A DNA stretch of 6,519 bases from Armatimonadota bacterium (GCA_020696885.1 JAJFMS010000209.1:1-6519), one strand, 5' to 3'. Shown: positions 1-5,378, counted from the first letter of the stretch. Program-made: numbers and translations. Notes: a model not told the origin generated them from the sequence alone.

Positions 1-41
1 AGCTGGGCACGGTCTATCACACCGCCCGGAAGCAGGAGTAA
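1..41 (+). CDS. C-terminal tail of a gene entering from the left edge
   Basis: Reading in the frame that begins at base 3 gives LGTVYHTARKQE followed by a TAA stop at 39-41. Eleven of the twelve visible codons end in G or C, matching the bias of the complete genes here, so this is probably the genuine end of a + strand gene. Only 12 residues are visible and the family cannot be identified. The last few bases overlap the first unit of an 8-bp repeat, and the gene converges on the small membrane-protein gene ending at 89. The main doubt is the short length: a chance GC-rich reading frame is possible. Confidence 0.45.
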   Translation, partial: LGTVYHTARKQE

Positions 42-67
42 TGGAGTGGCGGAGTCCTGGAGTAATT
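36..67 (+). repeat. Four 8-bp GAGTNNTG-like tandem units (partial copy)
   Basis: Four consecutive 8-bp units read GAGTAATG, GAGTGGCG, GAGTCCTG and GAGTAATT, followed by GGGCTCC. The same design opens the larger palindromic element at 1708-1804, where four such units are followed by TTGGGCT and then a palindrome and a C-rich return arm. This copy has no return arm, so it looks like a half or decayed copy of the same intergenic family. It starts at the stop codon of the upstream gene, and it lies between two convergent genes, where it may influence termination. Confidence 0.65.
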
Positions 68-88
68 GGGCTCCAGCTCCGCCCTTGG

Positions 89-400
89 TTAGCGGCGGGA
101 CGGGGTGAACTGGTCTCTCCCCACTAAATAGCGTCGGCCCGCTACGCCAACCAACCACCAGTCCGACCGAATGCCCGAACCTCCAACGAACGAGAAGTGA
201 TCGACTGTCGGCCACCGGCTGGCCGAGGGCGTCACCCTTAGGGTCCAATGAGTGCCCTGGAACGTGAAACTTAACACGTGGAACCACGGCACCACCAGCA
301 CGACCGCCACTAGGAGCACCGGAACCAGAGCCAGCAGCACGAGCCAGGGGCTGCGCTTCCGCTCCGTCCGCTCCCGCGGTTTCTCGCTCACGATCGGCAT
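89..400 (-). CDS. Small single-pass membrane protein, function unknown (103 aa)
   Basis: The start is the ATG at 400-398. It is preceded on the - strand by CTGGAGAGTCAGCC, which gives a GGAG ribosome-binding site at normal spacing. An open frame continues upstream to 760, but that extension is arginine/serine-rich and not protein-like, so it is left out. The product has a charged N-terminus rich in Arg, Lys and Glu (residues 6-17), one strong hydrophobic helix at about 19-41 (VLLALVPVLLVAVVLVV core), and a roughly 60-residue tail rich in aromatic residues (FTFQGTHWTLRV, RSDWWLVGVAGRRYLVG). The positive-inside rule puts the N-terminus in the cytoplasm and the tail outside. The tail alternates polar and hydrophobic residues like a small beta-rich domain. 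I recognise no family. The gene is divergent from the secreted cyclase gene and convergent with the partial gene at the left edge. Confidence 0.7.
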   Translation of the reverse strand: MPIVSEKPRERTERKRSPWLVLLALVPVLLVAVVLVVPWFHVLSFTFQGTHWTLRVTPSASRWPTVDHFSFVGGSGIRSDWWLVGVAGRRYLVGRDQFTPSRR

Positions 401-523
401 GGCTGACTCTCCAGGTCCATTTAGCCGTCGATCCTGGTCACGAGCTTTTCGCAGGCGTGGTGAAACTCGGCCTGCACCGTAATCGAGCGCGCTATCTGCC
501 CAGATGGTACCCGACGCTGCCGA

Positions 524-552
524 TGGTCTGCTCCCGGTGGGGGATCCATAAT
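524..552 (+). promoter_or_regulatory. Possible sigma-70-type promoter for the cyclase gene
   Basis: CATAAT at 547-552 matches five of six positions of TATAAT. Seventeen bases upstream, TGGTCT at 524-529 is a poor -35 match (three of six). Transcription would start near 559, giving a 5' leader of about 130 nt that begins with the 559-586 hairpin. The -10 region is close to a palindrome (CCATAATGG), so weak activity on the other strand is conceivable. Apart from this and the hairpin, the divergent region 401-689 holds nothing I can support; reading frames there are not protein-like. Confidence 0.25.
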
Positions 553-558
553 GGGCGC

Positions 559-586
559 CGTATCGCTCGCTCGATCCCGCGATACG
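559..586. promoter_or_regulatory. Perfect 8-bp inverted repeat (hairpin or operator) upstream of the cyclase gene
   Basis: CGTATCGC at 559-566 and GCGATACG at 579-586 are perfect reverse complements separated by 12 bases. The repeat lies in the divergent intergenic region, immediately downstream of a CATAAT -10-like hexamer. It could be an operator for a dimeric regulator at the transcription start, or a stem-loop at the 5' end of the mRNA. The symmetry is seen directly; the role is inferred. Confidence 0.4.
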
Positions 587-689
587 AGCTGGTGTCCGCA
601 GAGGCGCAGAGCAGGCGAAGAGGGAACCGTTCAGGAAGCGGTCGGCTGCGCCGAGACCCATTGTGGCCCGATGTCCCCTGGAGGATCCC

Positions 690-1691
690 ATGTCCCAACT
701 CGCCTGGAAGCCACTAGTTTCCGTTGCTCTCGCTGCCGGGCTGCTCGGCTCGGCCGCCACTTCTCTGGCGCAGAAGAACGCCGATCGCGCCTCTGAGACC
801 CCTATCGGCTCGAAGTGGTGGCCGTCTCGCTGGGGAGCGAACGATCAGCGCGGCGCTGCCAACCGCCTCACGCCCGACAAGGTGAAGCAGGCCACCCAGC
901 TCATCCGTACCGGCCAGGTCTACTCCCTCGGCCGGATGTACGAGTACGGGATGCCGCTGCCGGGCAACCGGCATTTCAGCCTCACCATCCCGGGCTCCCC
1001 TACCGGGAAGCCGTCCGGCGAGAACATGGGCGTCCATCACGACGAGCTGTTCAGCGGCGAGATCGGGCAGATCGGTACACAGTTCGACGGCCTGGGGCAC
1101 GTGGGCTGCAAGCTGCCGGATGACTACTACTTCTACAATGGCTTCAAGCTCTCGGAGTTCGGGGATGCTTACGGGCTGAAGAAGCTGGGCGTGGAGAACG
1201 TCGGGCCGATCTTCACGCGCGGCGTGCTCATCGACATGGCGCGCTACAAAGGCGTGGACCGGATGCAGAGCGGCGCCGTGATCACCCGTGCCGACCTGGA
1301 AGGCGCCCTCAAGGCCCAGAACGTCCGGATCACCCCCGGCGACATCGTGCTGCTCCGCACCGGGCACGGGAAGCTCTGGATGAAAGACAACCAGGCTTTC
1401 GGCGCGGGCGAGCCCGGTATCGGAATGGAGGCTGCGCAGTGGCTTGTGGAGCAGCAGGTGGTGATGTGCGGCGCCGACACCTGGGCCCTGGAGGCCGTGC
1501 CGCACGAGAACCCGAAGCGCCCGTTCCAGGTCCACCAGCTCCTGCTCACCCGCAACGGCGTCTACGTGCAGGAGAACCTCGACCTGGAAGCGCTGGCTGC
1601 CGACCGCATCTATGAGTTCGCCTACGTCTTCAGTCCCCTGCGCTTGAAGGGTGCTTCCGGATCCCCCGGCAACCCAATTGCCGTGCGGTGA
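690..1691 (+). CDS. Secreted cyclase-family hydrolase (kynurenine formamidase-like)
   Basis: The start at ATG 690 is chosen because GGAGG at 680-684 lies five bases upstream and the frame then begins with a good Sec signal peptide: MSQLAWKPLV, a hydrophobic stretch to about residue 25, and a likely cut after SLA (residue 27). The 333-aa product fits the cyclase/formamidase-like family (Pfam 'Cyclase', PF04199), whose members are metal-dependent hydrolases of amides or ring lactams/lactones. Family landmarks are the metal motif QIGTQFDGLGH (127-137), GADTWALEAVP (261-271), VHQLLL with H282, ENLDL with E295, and the terminal GASGSPGNPIAV (321-332). In kynurenine formamidase KynB the motif is HxGTHxDxPxH; here both early His ligands are Gln, while D133, H137, H282 and E295 remain. 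A similar GTQ-D-L-H form occurs, to my recollection, in a subset of longer cyclase-family proteins, so this need not mean an inactive enzyme. The substrate cannot be inferred; export implies a periplasmic or extracellular one. The gene stands alone, with gaps of over 220 bp on both sides. Confidence 0.9.
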   Translation: MSQLAWKPLVSVALAAGLLGSAATSLAQKNADRASETPIGSKWWPSRWGANDQRGAANRLTPDKVKQATQLIRTGQVYSLGRMYEYGMPLPGNRHFSLTIPGSPTGKPSGENMGVHHDELFSGEIGQIGTQFDGLGHVGCKLPDDYYFYNGFKLSEFGDAYGLKKLGVENVGPIFTRGVLIDMARYKGVDRMQSGAVITRADLEGALKAQNVRITPGDIVLLRTGHGKLWMKDNQAFGAGEPGIGMEAAQWLVEQQVVMCGADTWALEAVPHENPKRPFQVHQLLLTRNGVYVQENLDLEALAADRIYEFAYVFSPLRLKGASGSPGNPIAVR

Positions 1692-1706
1692 AGGGCCGTT
1701 GCCCTT
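1691..1706 (+). terminator. Stem-loop directly after the cyclase stop codon
   Basis: AAGGGC at 1691-1696 pairs perfectly with GCCCTT at 1701-1706 around a CGTT tetraloop. The stem begins on the last base of the TGA stop codon. No T-run follows (GGGG comes next), so it is not a classical intrinsic terminator, but its position fits termination or 3'-end protection of the cyclase mRNA. It directly abuts the larger palindromic element. Confidence 0.4.
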
Positions 1707-1707
1707 G

Positions 1708-1804
1708 GGGAGTAATGGAGTGGTGGAGTAGTGGAGTATTGGGCTGTGGGAGCCCGTACGGGCTCCTTTCCCGTTACTCCAACACTCCATTACTCCATCA
1801 CTCC
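1708..1804. repeat. Palindromic intergenic element built from 8-bp units
   Basis: The left arm (1710-1741) is four 8-bp units: GAGTAATG, GAGTGGTG, GAGTAGTG, GAGTATTG. The right arm (1772-1804) is the inverted version; read on the - strand its units are GAGTGATG, GAGTAATG, GAGTGTTG and GAGTAACG. Between them lies a perfect 18-bp palindrome, GGAGCCCGTACGGGCTCC, at 1749-1766. The whole can fold into a long imperfect hairpin with a very stable tip. It lies between the cyclase and Ppx genes and encodes no convincing protein. A half copy lies at 36-67, so it belongs to a dispersed family. There is no transposase, so it is either a non-autonomous palindromic repeat (REP- or MITE-like) or a strong termination structure. 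Confidence 0.75.
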
Positions 1805-1920
1805 TGCGCAGAGCGCCTCGGAGGTGAACACCGCCGCTGGGCGGAACTCATCCATGTCTACGCAGTGGGCTCCGGTGGTAGTATTGCTCCGGTCTCACCG
1901 CCTGGTGACTTTCCCTCCGG

Positions 1921-2904
1921 ATGAGGATGAGCCGAACAGTCAAGGTGTTTCAGCCCGTGCAGTTCTATCCGGGCCGGTATGCGGCAATCGATGTGGGCAG
2001 CCATTCGGTGCAGCTCCTCGTGGCGGACGTCGACGAGGAGGGCCGACTCACGTCCGTCTCCGAAGGGGCGCGGAACACCCGGCTCAGCGAGCGCTACTAC
2101 GTCGGCCACCGGTTGATCCGCCCCGCCCGGGAGCGGACCTCCGAAGCGGTGGCGGACTTTACCCGGCTGGCGCGGCGCCTGGGTGCCGAGAGCATCGCCG
2201 CCGTAGGCACCTCCGTCCTCCGGGAAGCGGCAAACGGCAGCGAGTTCCGCACGCAGGTGCGCCAGGACTGCGGGCTGCCGATCGAGGTGATCACCGGCGA
2301 GCAGGAGGCGGAGCTCGCCTACATGGGCAACCTCTTCGACCGCCGGCTGCCCCCTACGGACGGCGAGCGCGTGGTGATCGATATCGGCGGGGGCAGCACG
2401 GAGATCGTCCGCGGCATCGGAGCCACGATCCGCAAGCGAGACAGCTACCGGATCGGCGCGGTGCGGCTGACCGAGCAGTTCATCCGGAGCGATCCCCCCA
2501 GTGTTGCCGAATGCGTGGCCGCAGACGCCGCGATCGAGGAGTTCCTGGCCCGCGCGGAGCCGCTGCCGGGGCGAGCGCTGCTGCTGGGCGCTGGAGGCAC
2601 GATCCAGAACCTGGCGTCGGTGGCGAAGGCCGCCGGCATGATCCACGCCCGGGAGGTGCACGGCGCCGTGCTGCCACACGCGGTGGTGGCGGAGCTGGTA
2701 GACCTGTTCCGCTCCCTCCCCTTGAAGTTCCGGAAGCGGGTTCCGGGCCTTGAGCCAGACCGCGCGGACGTGATCCTGGGAGGCACGATGATCCTGCACC
2801 AGGCGATGGCGCTGGTGGGGGCGCATCGGATCCTCGTCTCCGCCAATGGGGTGCGTCATGGCTGCGTTTACGCGATGGCCCAGCGCGCGCTTCTGAAGCG
2901 TTAG
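1921..2904 (+). CDS. Ppx/GppA family phosphatase (exopolyphosphatase-like)
   Basis: Enzymes of this family hydrolyse terminal phosphates of inorganic polyphosphate and/or the 5' phosphate of pppGpp, linking phosphate storage to the stringent response. The 327-aa product has the actin-like ATPase-fold motifs in order: AIDVGSHSVQLLVAD (22-36, phosphate-1 loop), GTSVLREAANG (96-106), ITGEQEAEL (124-132, the acidic motif containing the catalytic Glu in Ppx), VIDIGGGSTEI (152-162, phosphate-2 loop), GAGGTIQNLA (223-232) and RADVILGG (281-288), ending SANGVRHG (307-314). It has no signal peptide and is cytoplasmic. The length matches short Ppx/GppA forms lacking the C-terminal HD-like region of E. 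coli Ppx. One oddity is His in place of the usual Asn in the first loop (GSH rather than GSN). An in-frame stop at 1906-1908 limits the start to ATG 1921 or ATG 1927; neither has a well-placed Shine-Dalgarno. The sequence does not show whether the substrate is polyphosphate or pppGpp. The stop codon overlaps the inverted-repeat element that follows. Confidence 0.92.
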   Translation: MRMSRTVKVFQPVQFYPGRYAAIDVGSHSVQLLVADVDEEGRLTSVSEGARNTRLSERYYVGHRLIRPARERTSEAVADFTRLARRLGAESIAAVGTSVLREAANGSEFRTQVRQDCGLPIEVITGEQEAELAYMGNLFDRRLPPTDGERVVIDIGGGSTEIVRGIGATIRKRDSYRIGAVRLTEQFIRSDPPSVAECVAADAAIEEFLARAEPLPGRALLLGAGGTIQNLASVAKAAGMIHAREVHGAVLPHAVVAELVDLFRSLPLKFRKRVPGLEPDRADVILGGTMILHQAMALVGAHRILVSANGVRHGCVYAMAQRALLKR

Positions 2905-3083
2905 AGCCGATCTCGGTAGGCAGAATTAGGGCGAGCCGAGCGAAAGTGGTGAAGGCCAGGAAGGCGAGATCGCTCGATATGGCGGATTATCAGGCGCCTT
3001 CGGCTGACGACGCCATCACCCGCTACGCGGGTACCCGCGCTTGCAGCCGGGCGCAGCCAATTATGCCTGCCGGGATCGGCTCT
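2903..3083. repeat. 181-bp element with 27-bp imperfect terminal inverted repeats
   Basis: The left end (2903-2929) and the reverse complement of the right end (3057-3083) match at 23 of 27 positions. They begin with ten identical bases, AGAGCCGATC and GATCGGCTCT, and weaker pairing continues inward. Two of the four differences would be G-U wobbles in RNA. Internal stems include CGAGC 2937-2941 with GCTCG 2972-2976, CGGCTG 3001-3006 with CAGCCG 3044-3049, and ACCCGC 3018-3023 with GCGGGT 3027-3032. No transposase or convincing ORF lies inside, and I see no target-site duplication. The left end overlaps the TAG stop of the Ppx gene. It could be a MITE-like mobile remnant, a structured RNA or a large 3' hairpin for the ppx mRNA. 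Confidence 0.6.
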
Positions 3084-3280
3084 GAACCCGTTTGCCCGGT
3101 TCTGGTCCTGGGTAGTACCGTTTGCGCGTCGCAACCGCTCTCCGGGTGGACGCAATGTCAACTCTGGAAACTACCGACTATCCGGTCGGGTCTAAGTCTC
3201 GTTGTGCCTCGCCCGCCAGTCGTTCGCCGTGGCCCGCCCGCGGGACGACGAGAGTTATCTGCGGTATATTTGCTCTGCCC
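3084..3280 (+). other. Gene-free upstream region of the glycosyl hydrolase gene
   Basis: With the preceding element, this completes a gap of about 376 bp between coding regions. An open frame runs through from 3122, but its translation (serine/arginine-rich, no family resemblance) does not look like protein, so I treat it as untranslated. A small hairpin, CCGAC 3174-3178 with GTCGG 3185-3189, and a TATATT hexamer near the downstream start codon are the only signals I see. Confidence 0.5.
3265..3270 (+). promoter_or_regulatory. Possible -10 element just upstream of the glycosyl hydrolase start
   Basis: TATATT ends ten bases before ATG 3281 and stands out as AT-rich in GC-rich surroundings. 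Initiation about seven bases downstream would fall at 3277-3281, giving an mRNA with almost no 5' leader. This agrees with the absence of a Shine-Dalgarno before that ATG. No recognisable -35 lies 16-18 bases upstream (GGGACG), which lowers confidence. Confidence 0.35.
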
Positions 3281-5182
3281 ATGAATGAGCCGTTTCAGCC
3301 TGTCTCCGTGCCTACCGGTGCCTCGCTCCCCTTGCCTGCCGGTCCGACTCTCTGCCGCATCGCGCGGCAGCTCGCTCGCTGCGCCGTAGCCTGGCTGGCG
3401 GCCCACGCCCTCAGCGGCGGCCCCGCGCAGGCTCAGCTCCTGCCGCCCGCCAACGCGGATGGACTGGCGGATGCCGTGGCCCGGCATGCCGGACTGGAAG
3501 GCCGAGTTCTCTGGCTCGACGGCACCGCGAACCTGGAGAGACTCTCCACGCGCAAAGGCTTGTCGGCAGTGCTGGACCACTGCGTCCGCGCGAACATCAA
3601 CACGGTGGTCGTGGATGTAAAGCCGCTCAGCGGGCACGTGCTCTATGACAGCAAGGTCGCCCCGAAGCTGAAGGAATGGCGCGGCTTCAAGTATCCGGCC
3701 GGCTACGACCTCCTCCGGACCGCACTGGACGAAGGGCACAAGCGCCGCCTCAAGATCTACGCCAACATCAACGTCTTCAGCGATGGACACAAGCTCGTAG
3801 GCTCTGGGCCGATTTTCGACAAGCCGGATCAGCAGACCATCATCTACGACGTCGAGCGCACGATCACCACGCCGCGCGGGGACCGGAAGGCCTGTTCGCT
3901 TGGCGTGAACCGGTCGCCCGGCGACAACGACATCGCGATCTACGACGCCGGCTATCGCGCGCCCCGGGTAGTGGGCGCCGGCGAGGCCCTGGTGCTGGTG
4001 CTCAGCGATCGGGTAGAAGCGGTGGTAGACGGCAGCCTGGCGCCGCCGCGCGGGGTGCGGATCCCTGCGGATGGCTACCTCCTCGTCGGGAAGGGCGAGG
4101 GAGCCAAATGGCTCCTCCAGAACGTGCGCGTGGGCGATATCCCGAGCTGGGCCTCGTCGTCCAAGCTCCTCCCGATCGTGGACGCGCCCTCGGAGACCGT
4201 GGCGGCGTTCGTGAACCCCGCGAACCCGGTGAGCCGCGACTATGAGATGAAGGTCGTTGAGGAGCTCGCCACCGGCTACGACTTCGACGGGATCGTCTTC
4301 GACCGCATGCGCTACGCTAGCCTTCAGTCGGATTTCAGCGAGCTCTCCCGGCAGAAGTTCGAGGAGTACCTCGGCCGTCCCCTGGACCGGTTCCCCGCCG
4401 ACATCTATTCCTTCGATCCCAACCCGGGCCGCCAGCTCGTTTGGGGCCCCTACTTCAAGCAATGGTTGGAGTGGCGCGCCAAGAACATCCTGTCCTGGCT
4501 GGAGCAAGCCAACAAGATCGTTCGTGAGAAGCGCCCGAACGCCAAGATCGGGGCCTACGTCGGCTCCTGGTACAAGTCCTATTACACCGTGGGGGTGAAC
4601 TGGGGCAGCGACGAGTTCGCACCCGGCTATGACTGGATGAGCCCGAGCTACAACACCACCGGCTACGCACACCTCCTGGACTGGATCAGCACCGGTTGTT
4701 ACCATCCGATCGCTACCCGGGATCAGGCGAAGAACGCGGGCCTGGACGATAGCTACACGGTTCAGGCGGCTGCGGAACTGGCAAACCAGGCGATCGGGGA
4801 CATGGCTTTCCACTATGCCGGCCTTTATGTAGTGGACTATAAGGGGTCTCCCGAAGCGTTCCTCGAAGCGGTTGATGCTGCTCGCCGTTTTAGCCAGGGG
4901 GTCATGATCTTCGACCTCTCACATTTGGAGGATTACGGCTGGTGGAACGTCCTTGAGGAAGCGTTCCGCGAGAAGAAGCCCGCTCCGCACGATGTGCCTG
5001 CGCTGCTTACCGCCGTGCGCGGAGTCCGAAAGTCGATCAGCGGCGCGAACCGCGTACTGCTGGCCGGCTCCAAACCCGGTGCTCCTGTAGCTGGTGCTCC
5101 TGTAGCTGGTCCCCCTGTGGCCGGGCTGCCCGAAGCGGCTGACCCTAAGCCCGCTAGGACCGAGCCCGGCAGCGACAAGTAA
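3281..5182 (+). CDS. Secreted GHL10-like glycosyl hydrolase with inserted domain
   Basis: The 633-aa product resembles the family-10-like glycosyl hydrolases (GHL10, DUF187/PF02638), TIM-barrel proteins thought to act on extracellular or cell-wall polysaccharides. ATG 3281 is chosen because the frame back to 3122 is not protein-like; no Shine-Dalgarno precedes it. A Sec signal with an Arg-containing n-region follows (about residues 23-51, likely cut after PAQA). Barrel-like segments are NINTVVVDVKPLSGHVLY (105-122), RRLKIYANINVFSDG (155-169), FDGIVFDRMRYAS (335-347, the family's typical FDGI-DR-RY motif), NAKIGAYVGSWY (420-431) and GVMIFDLSHLE (540-550). Residues about 205-285 (VNRSPGDNDIAIYDAGY through IPADGYLLVGKGEGAKWLL) interrupt the barrel. 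This stretch resembles beta-rich inserts with 'IP-GYVLSG-G' motifs that I associate with other GHL10 and phosphodiester-glycosidase proteins. The C-terminus (600-633) is Pro/Ala/Gly-rich with three PVAG repeats and no membrane anchor. D336 and D341 are plausible active-site acids. The substrate is unknown. Confidence 0.85.
   Translation: MNEPFQPVSVPTGASLPLPAGPTLCRIARQLARCAVAWLAAHALSGGPAQAQLLPPANADGLADAVARHAGLEGRVLWLDGTANLERLSTRKGLSAVLDHCVRANINTVVVDVKPLSGHVLYDSKVAPKLKEWRGFKYPAGYDLLRTALDEGHKRRLKIYANINVFSDGHKLVGSGPIFDKPDQQTIIYDVERTITTPRGDRKACSLGVNRSPGDNDIAIYDAGYRAPRVVGAGEALVLVLSDRVEAVVDGSLAPPRGVRIPADGYLLVGKGEGAKWLLQNVRVGDIPSWASSSKLLPIVDAPSETVAAFVNPANPVSRDYEMKVVEELATGYDFDGIVFDRMRYASLQSDFSELSRQKFEEYLGRPLDRFPADIYSFDPNPGRQLVWGPYFKQWLEWRAKNILSWLEQANKIVREKRPNAKIGAYVGSWYKSYYTVGVNWGSDEFAPGYDWMSPSYNTTGYAHLLDWISTGCYHPIATRDQAKNAGLDDSYTVQAAAELANQAIGDMAFHYAGLYVVDYKGSPEAFLEAVDAARRFSQGVMIFDLSHLEDYGWWNVLEEAFREKKPAPHDVPALLTAVRGVRKSISGANRVLLAGSKPGAPVAGAPVAGPPVAGLPEAADPKPARTEPGSDK
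5078..5122 (+). repeat. Three 15-bp in-frame tandem repeats encoding G(A/P)PVA
   Basis: GGTGCTCCTGTAGCT occurs twice exactly (5078-5092, 5093-5107), followed by a diverged third unit, GGTCCCCCTGTGGCC (5108-5122). Each unit adds five residues (GAPVA, GAPVA, GPPVA) to the flexible C-terminal tail of the glycosyl hydrolase. The two identical units use codons such as GTA and GCT that are less GC-rich than the rest of the gene, so they are probably a recent slippage duplication. Copy number may vary between strains. Confidence 0.85.
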
Positions 5183-5216
5183 CGCCTTCACTGGTGCTGC
5201 CAGAACCCATTACAAG

Positions 5217-5307
5217 CCTTAACACCCGCACCTGAGTCCCTGTAGCGAGGGCTAACAGGTCGACCGAACTCTCGGTTGTTATCCATGGCTGAACCGGCTC
5301 GTTAAGG
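5217..5307 (+). ncRNA. Candidate multi-stem structure in the gene-free gap
   Basis: CCTTAAC (5217-5223) pairs with GTTAAGG (5301-5307) and could enclose two further stems: ACCTG 5230-5234 with CAGGT 5256-5260 (inner CCCT 5238-5241 with AGGG 5248-5251), and ACCGA 5263-5267 with TCGGT 5272-5276. CGGTT 5273-5277 could instead pair with AACCG 5292-5296, which would break the last stem. The whole gap 5183-5443 (261 bp) has no protein-like ORF and looks less GC-rich than the genes. The stems are short and could be chance. It matches no riboswitch class I can recognise. It could be a 3' UTR structure of the hydrolase gene or an independent small RNA. Confidence 0.2.
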
Positions 5308-5378
5308 GGTTATGTAAGGGTCTTGGTAGCGTTTCAGAACGGTGCTCTTCAGCCCTTGTTGACTTGGTCCAAGAGTTC

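Noticed and set aside
36..67. CRISPR-like array
   Set aside because: The units are only 8 bp, directly adjacent and without spacers.
457..717. + strand 86-codon frame in the divergent intergenic region
   Set aside because: It is Arg-rich and lacks GC-third-position bias, and it overlaps the cyclase start and ribosome-binding site.
401..760. N-terminal extension of the small - strand gene up to 760
   Set aside because: The extension is arginine/serine/alanine-rich without protein-like character, and a good GGAG site lies just before ATG 400.
714..1790. Long - strand open frame opposite the cyclase gene
   Set aside because: The translation is His/Val/Leu-rich with no recognisable family and runs through the intergenic palindrome. 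The + strand frame encodes a complete cyclase-family protein.
1879..1884. TAGTAT as a -10 element for ppx
   Set aside because: No acceptable -35 lies 16-18 bases upstream, so it is not distinguishable from chance.
1858..2859. Long - strand open frame opposite the Ppx gene
   Set aside because: It mirrors the well-supported Ppx/GppA gene and has no motif of its own.
3122..3280. Upstream extension of the glycosyl hydrolase frame
   Set aside because: The 53 extra residues are low-complexity and would bury the signal peptide; the TATATT element lies inside this stretch.
3158..4813. Long - strand open frame (551 codons) opposite the glycosyl hydrolase gene
   Set aside because: It is a by-product of GC-rich codon bias in the real + strand gene. 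The translation shows no domain, signal or motif, whereas the + strand product has clear family motifs and a signal peptide.
5230..5251. Partial resemblance to a TPP riboswitch (ACCTGA followed by AGCGAGGG)
   Set aside because: The order and spacing of the conserved thi-box segments are not met, and the neighbouring genes are unrelated to thiamine.
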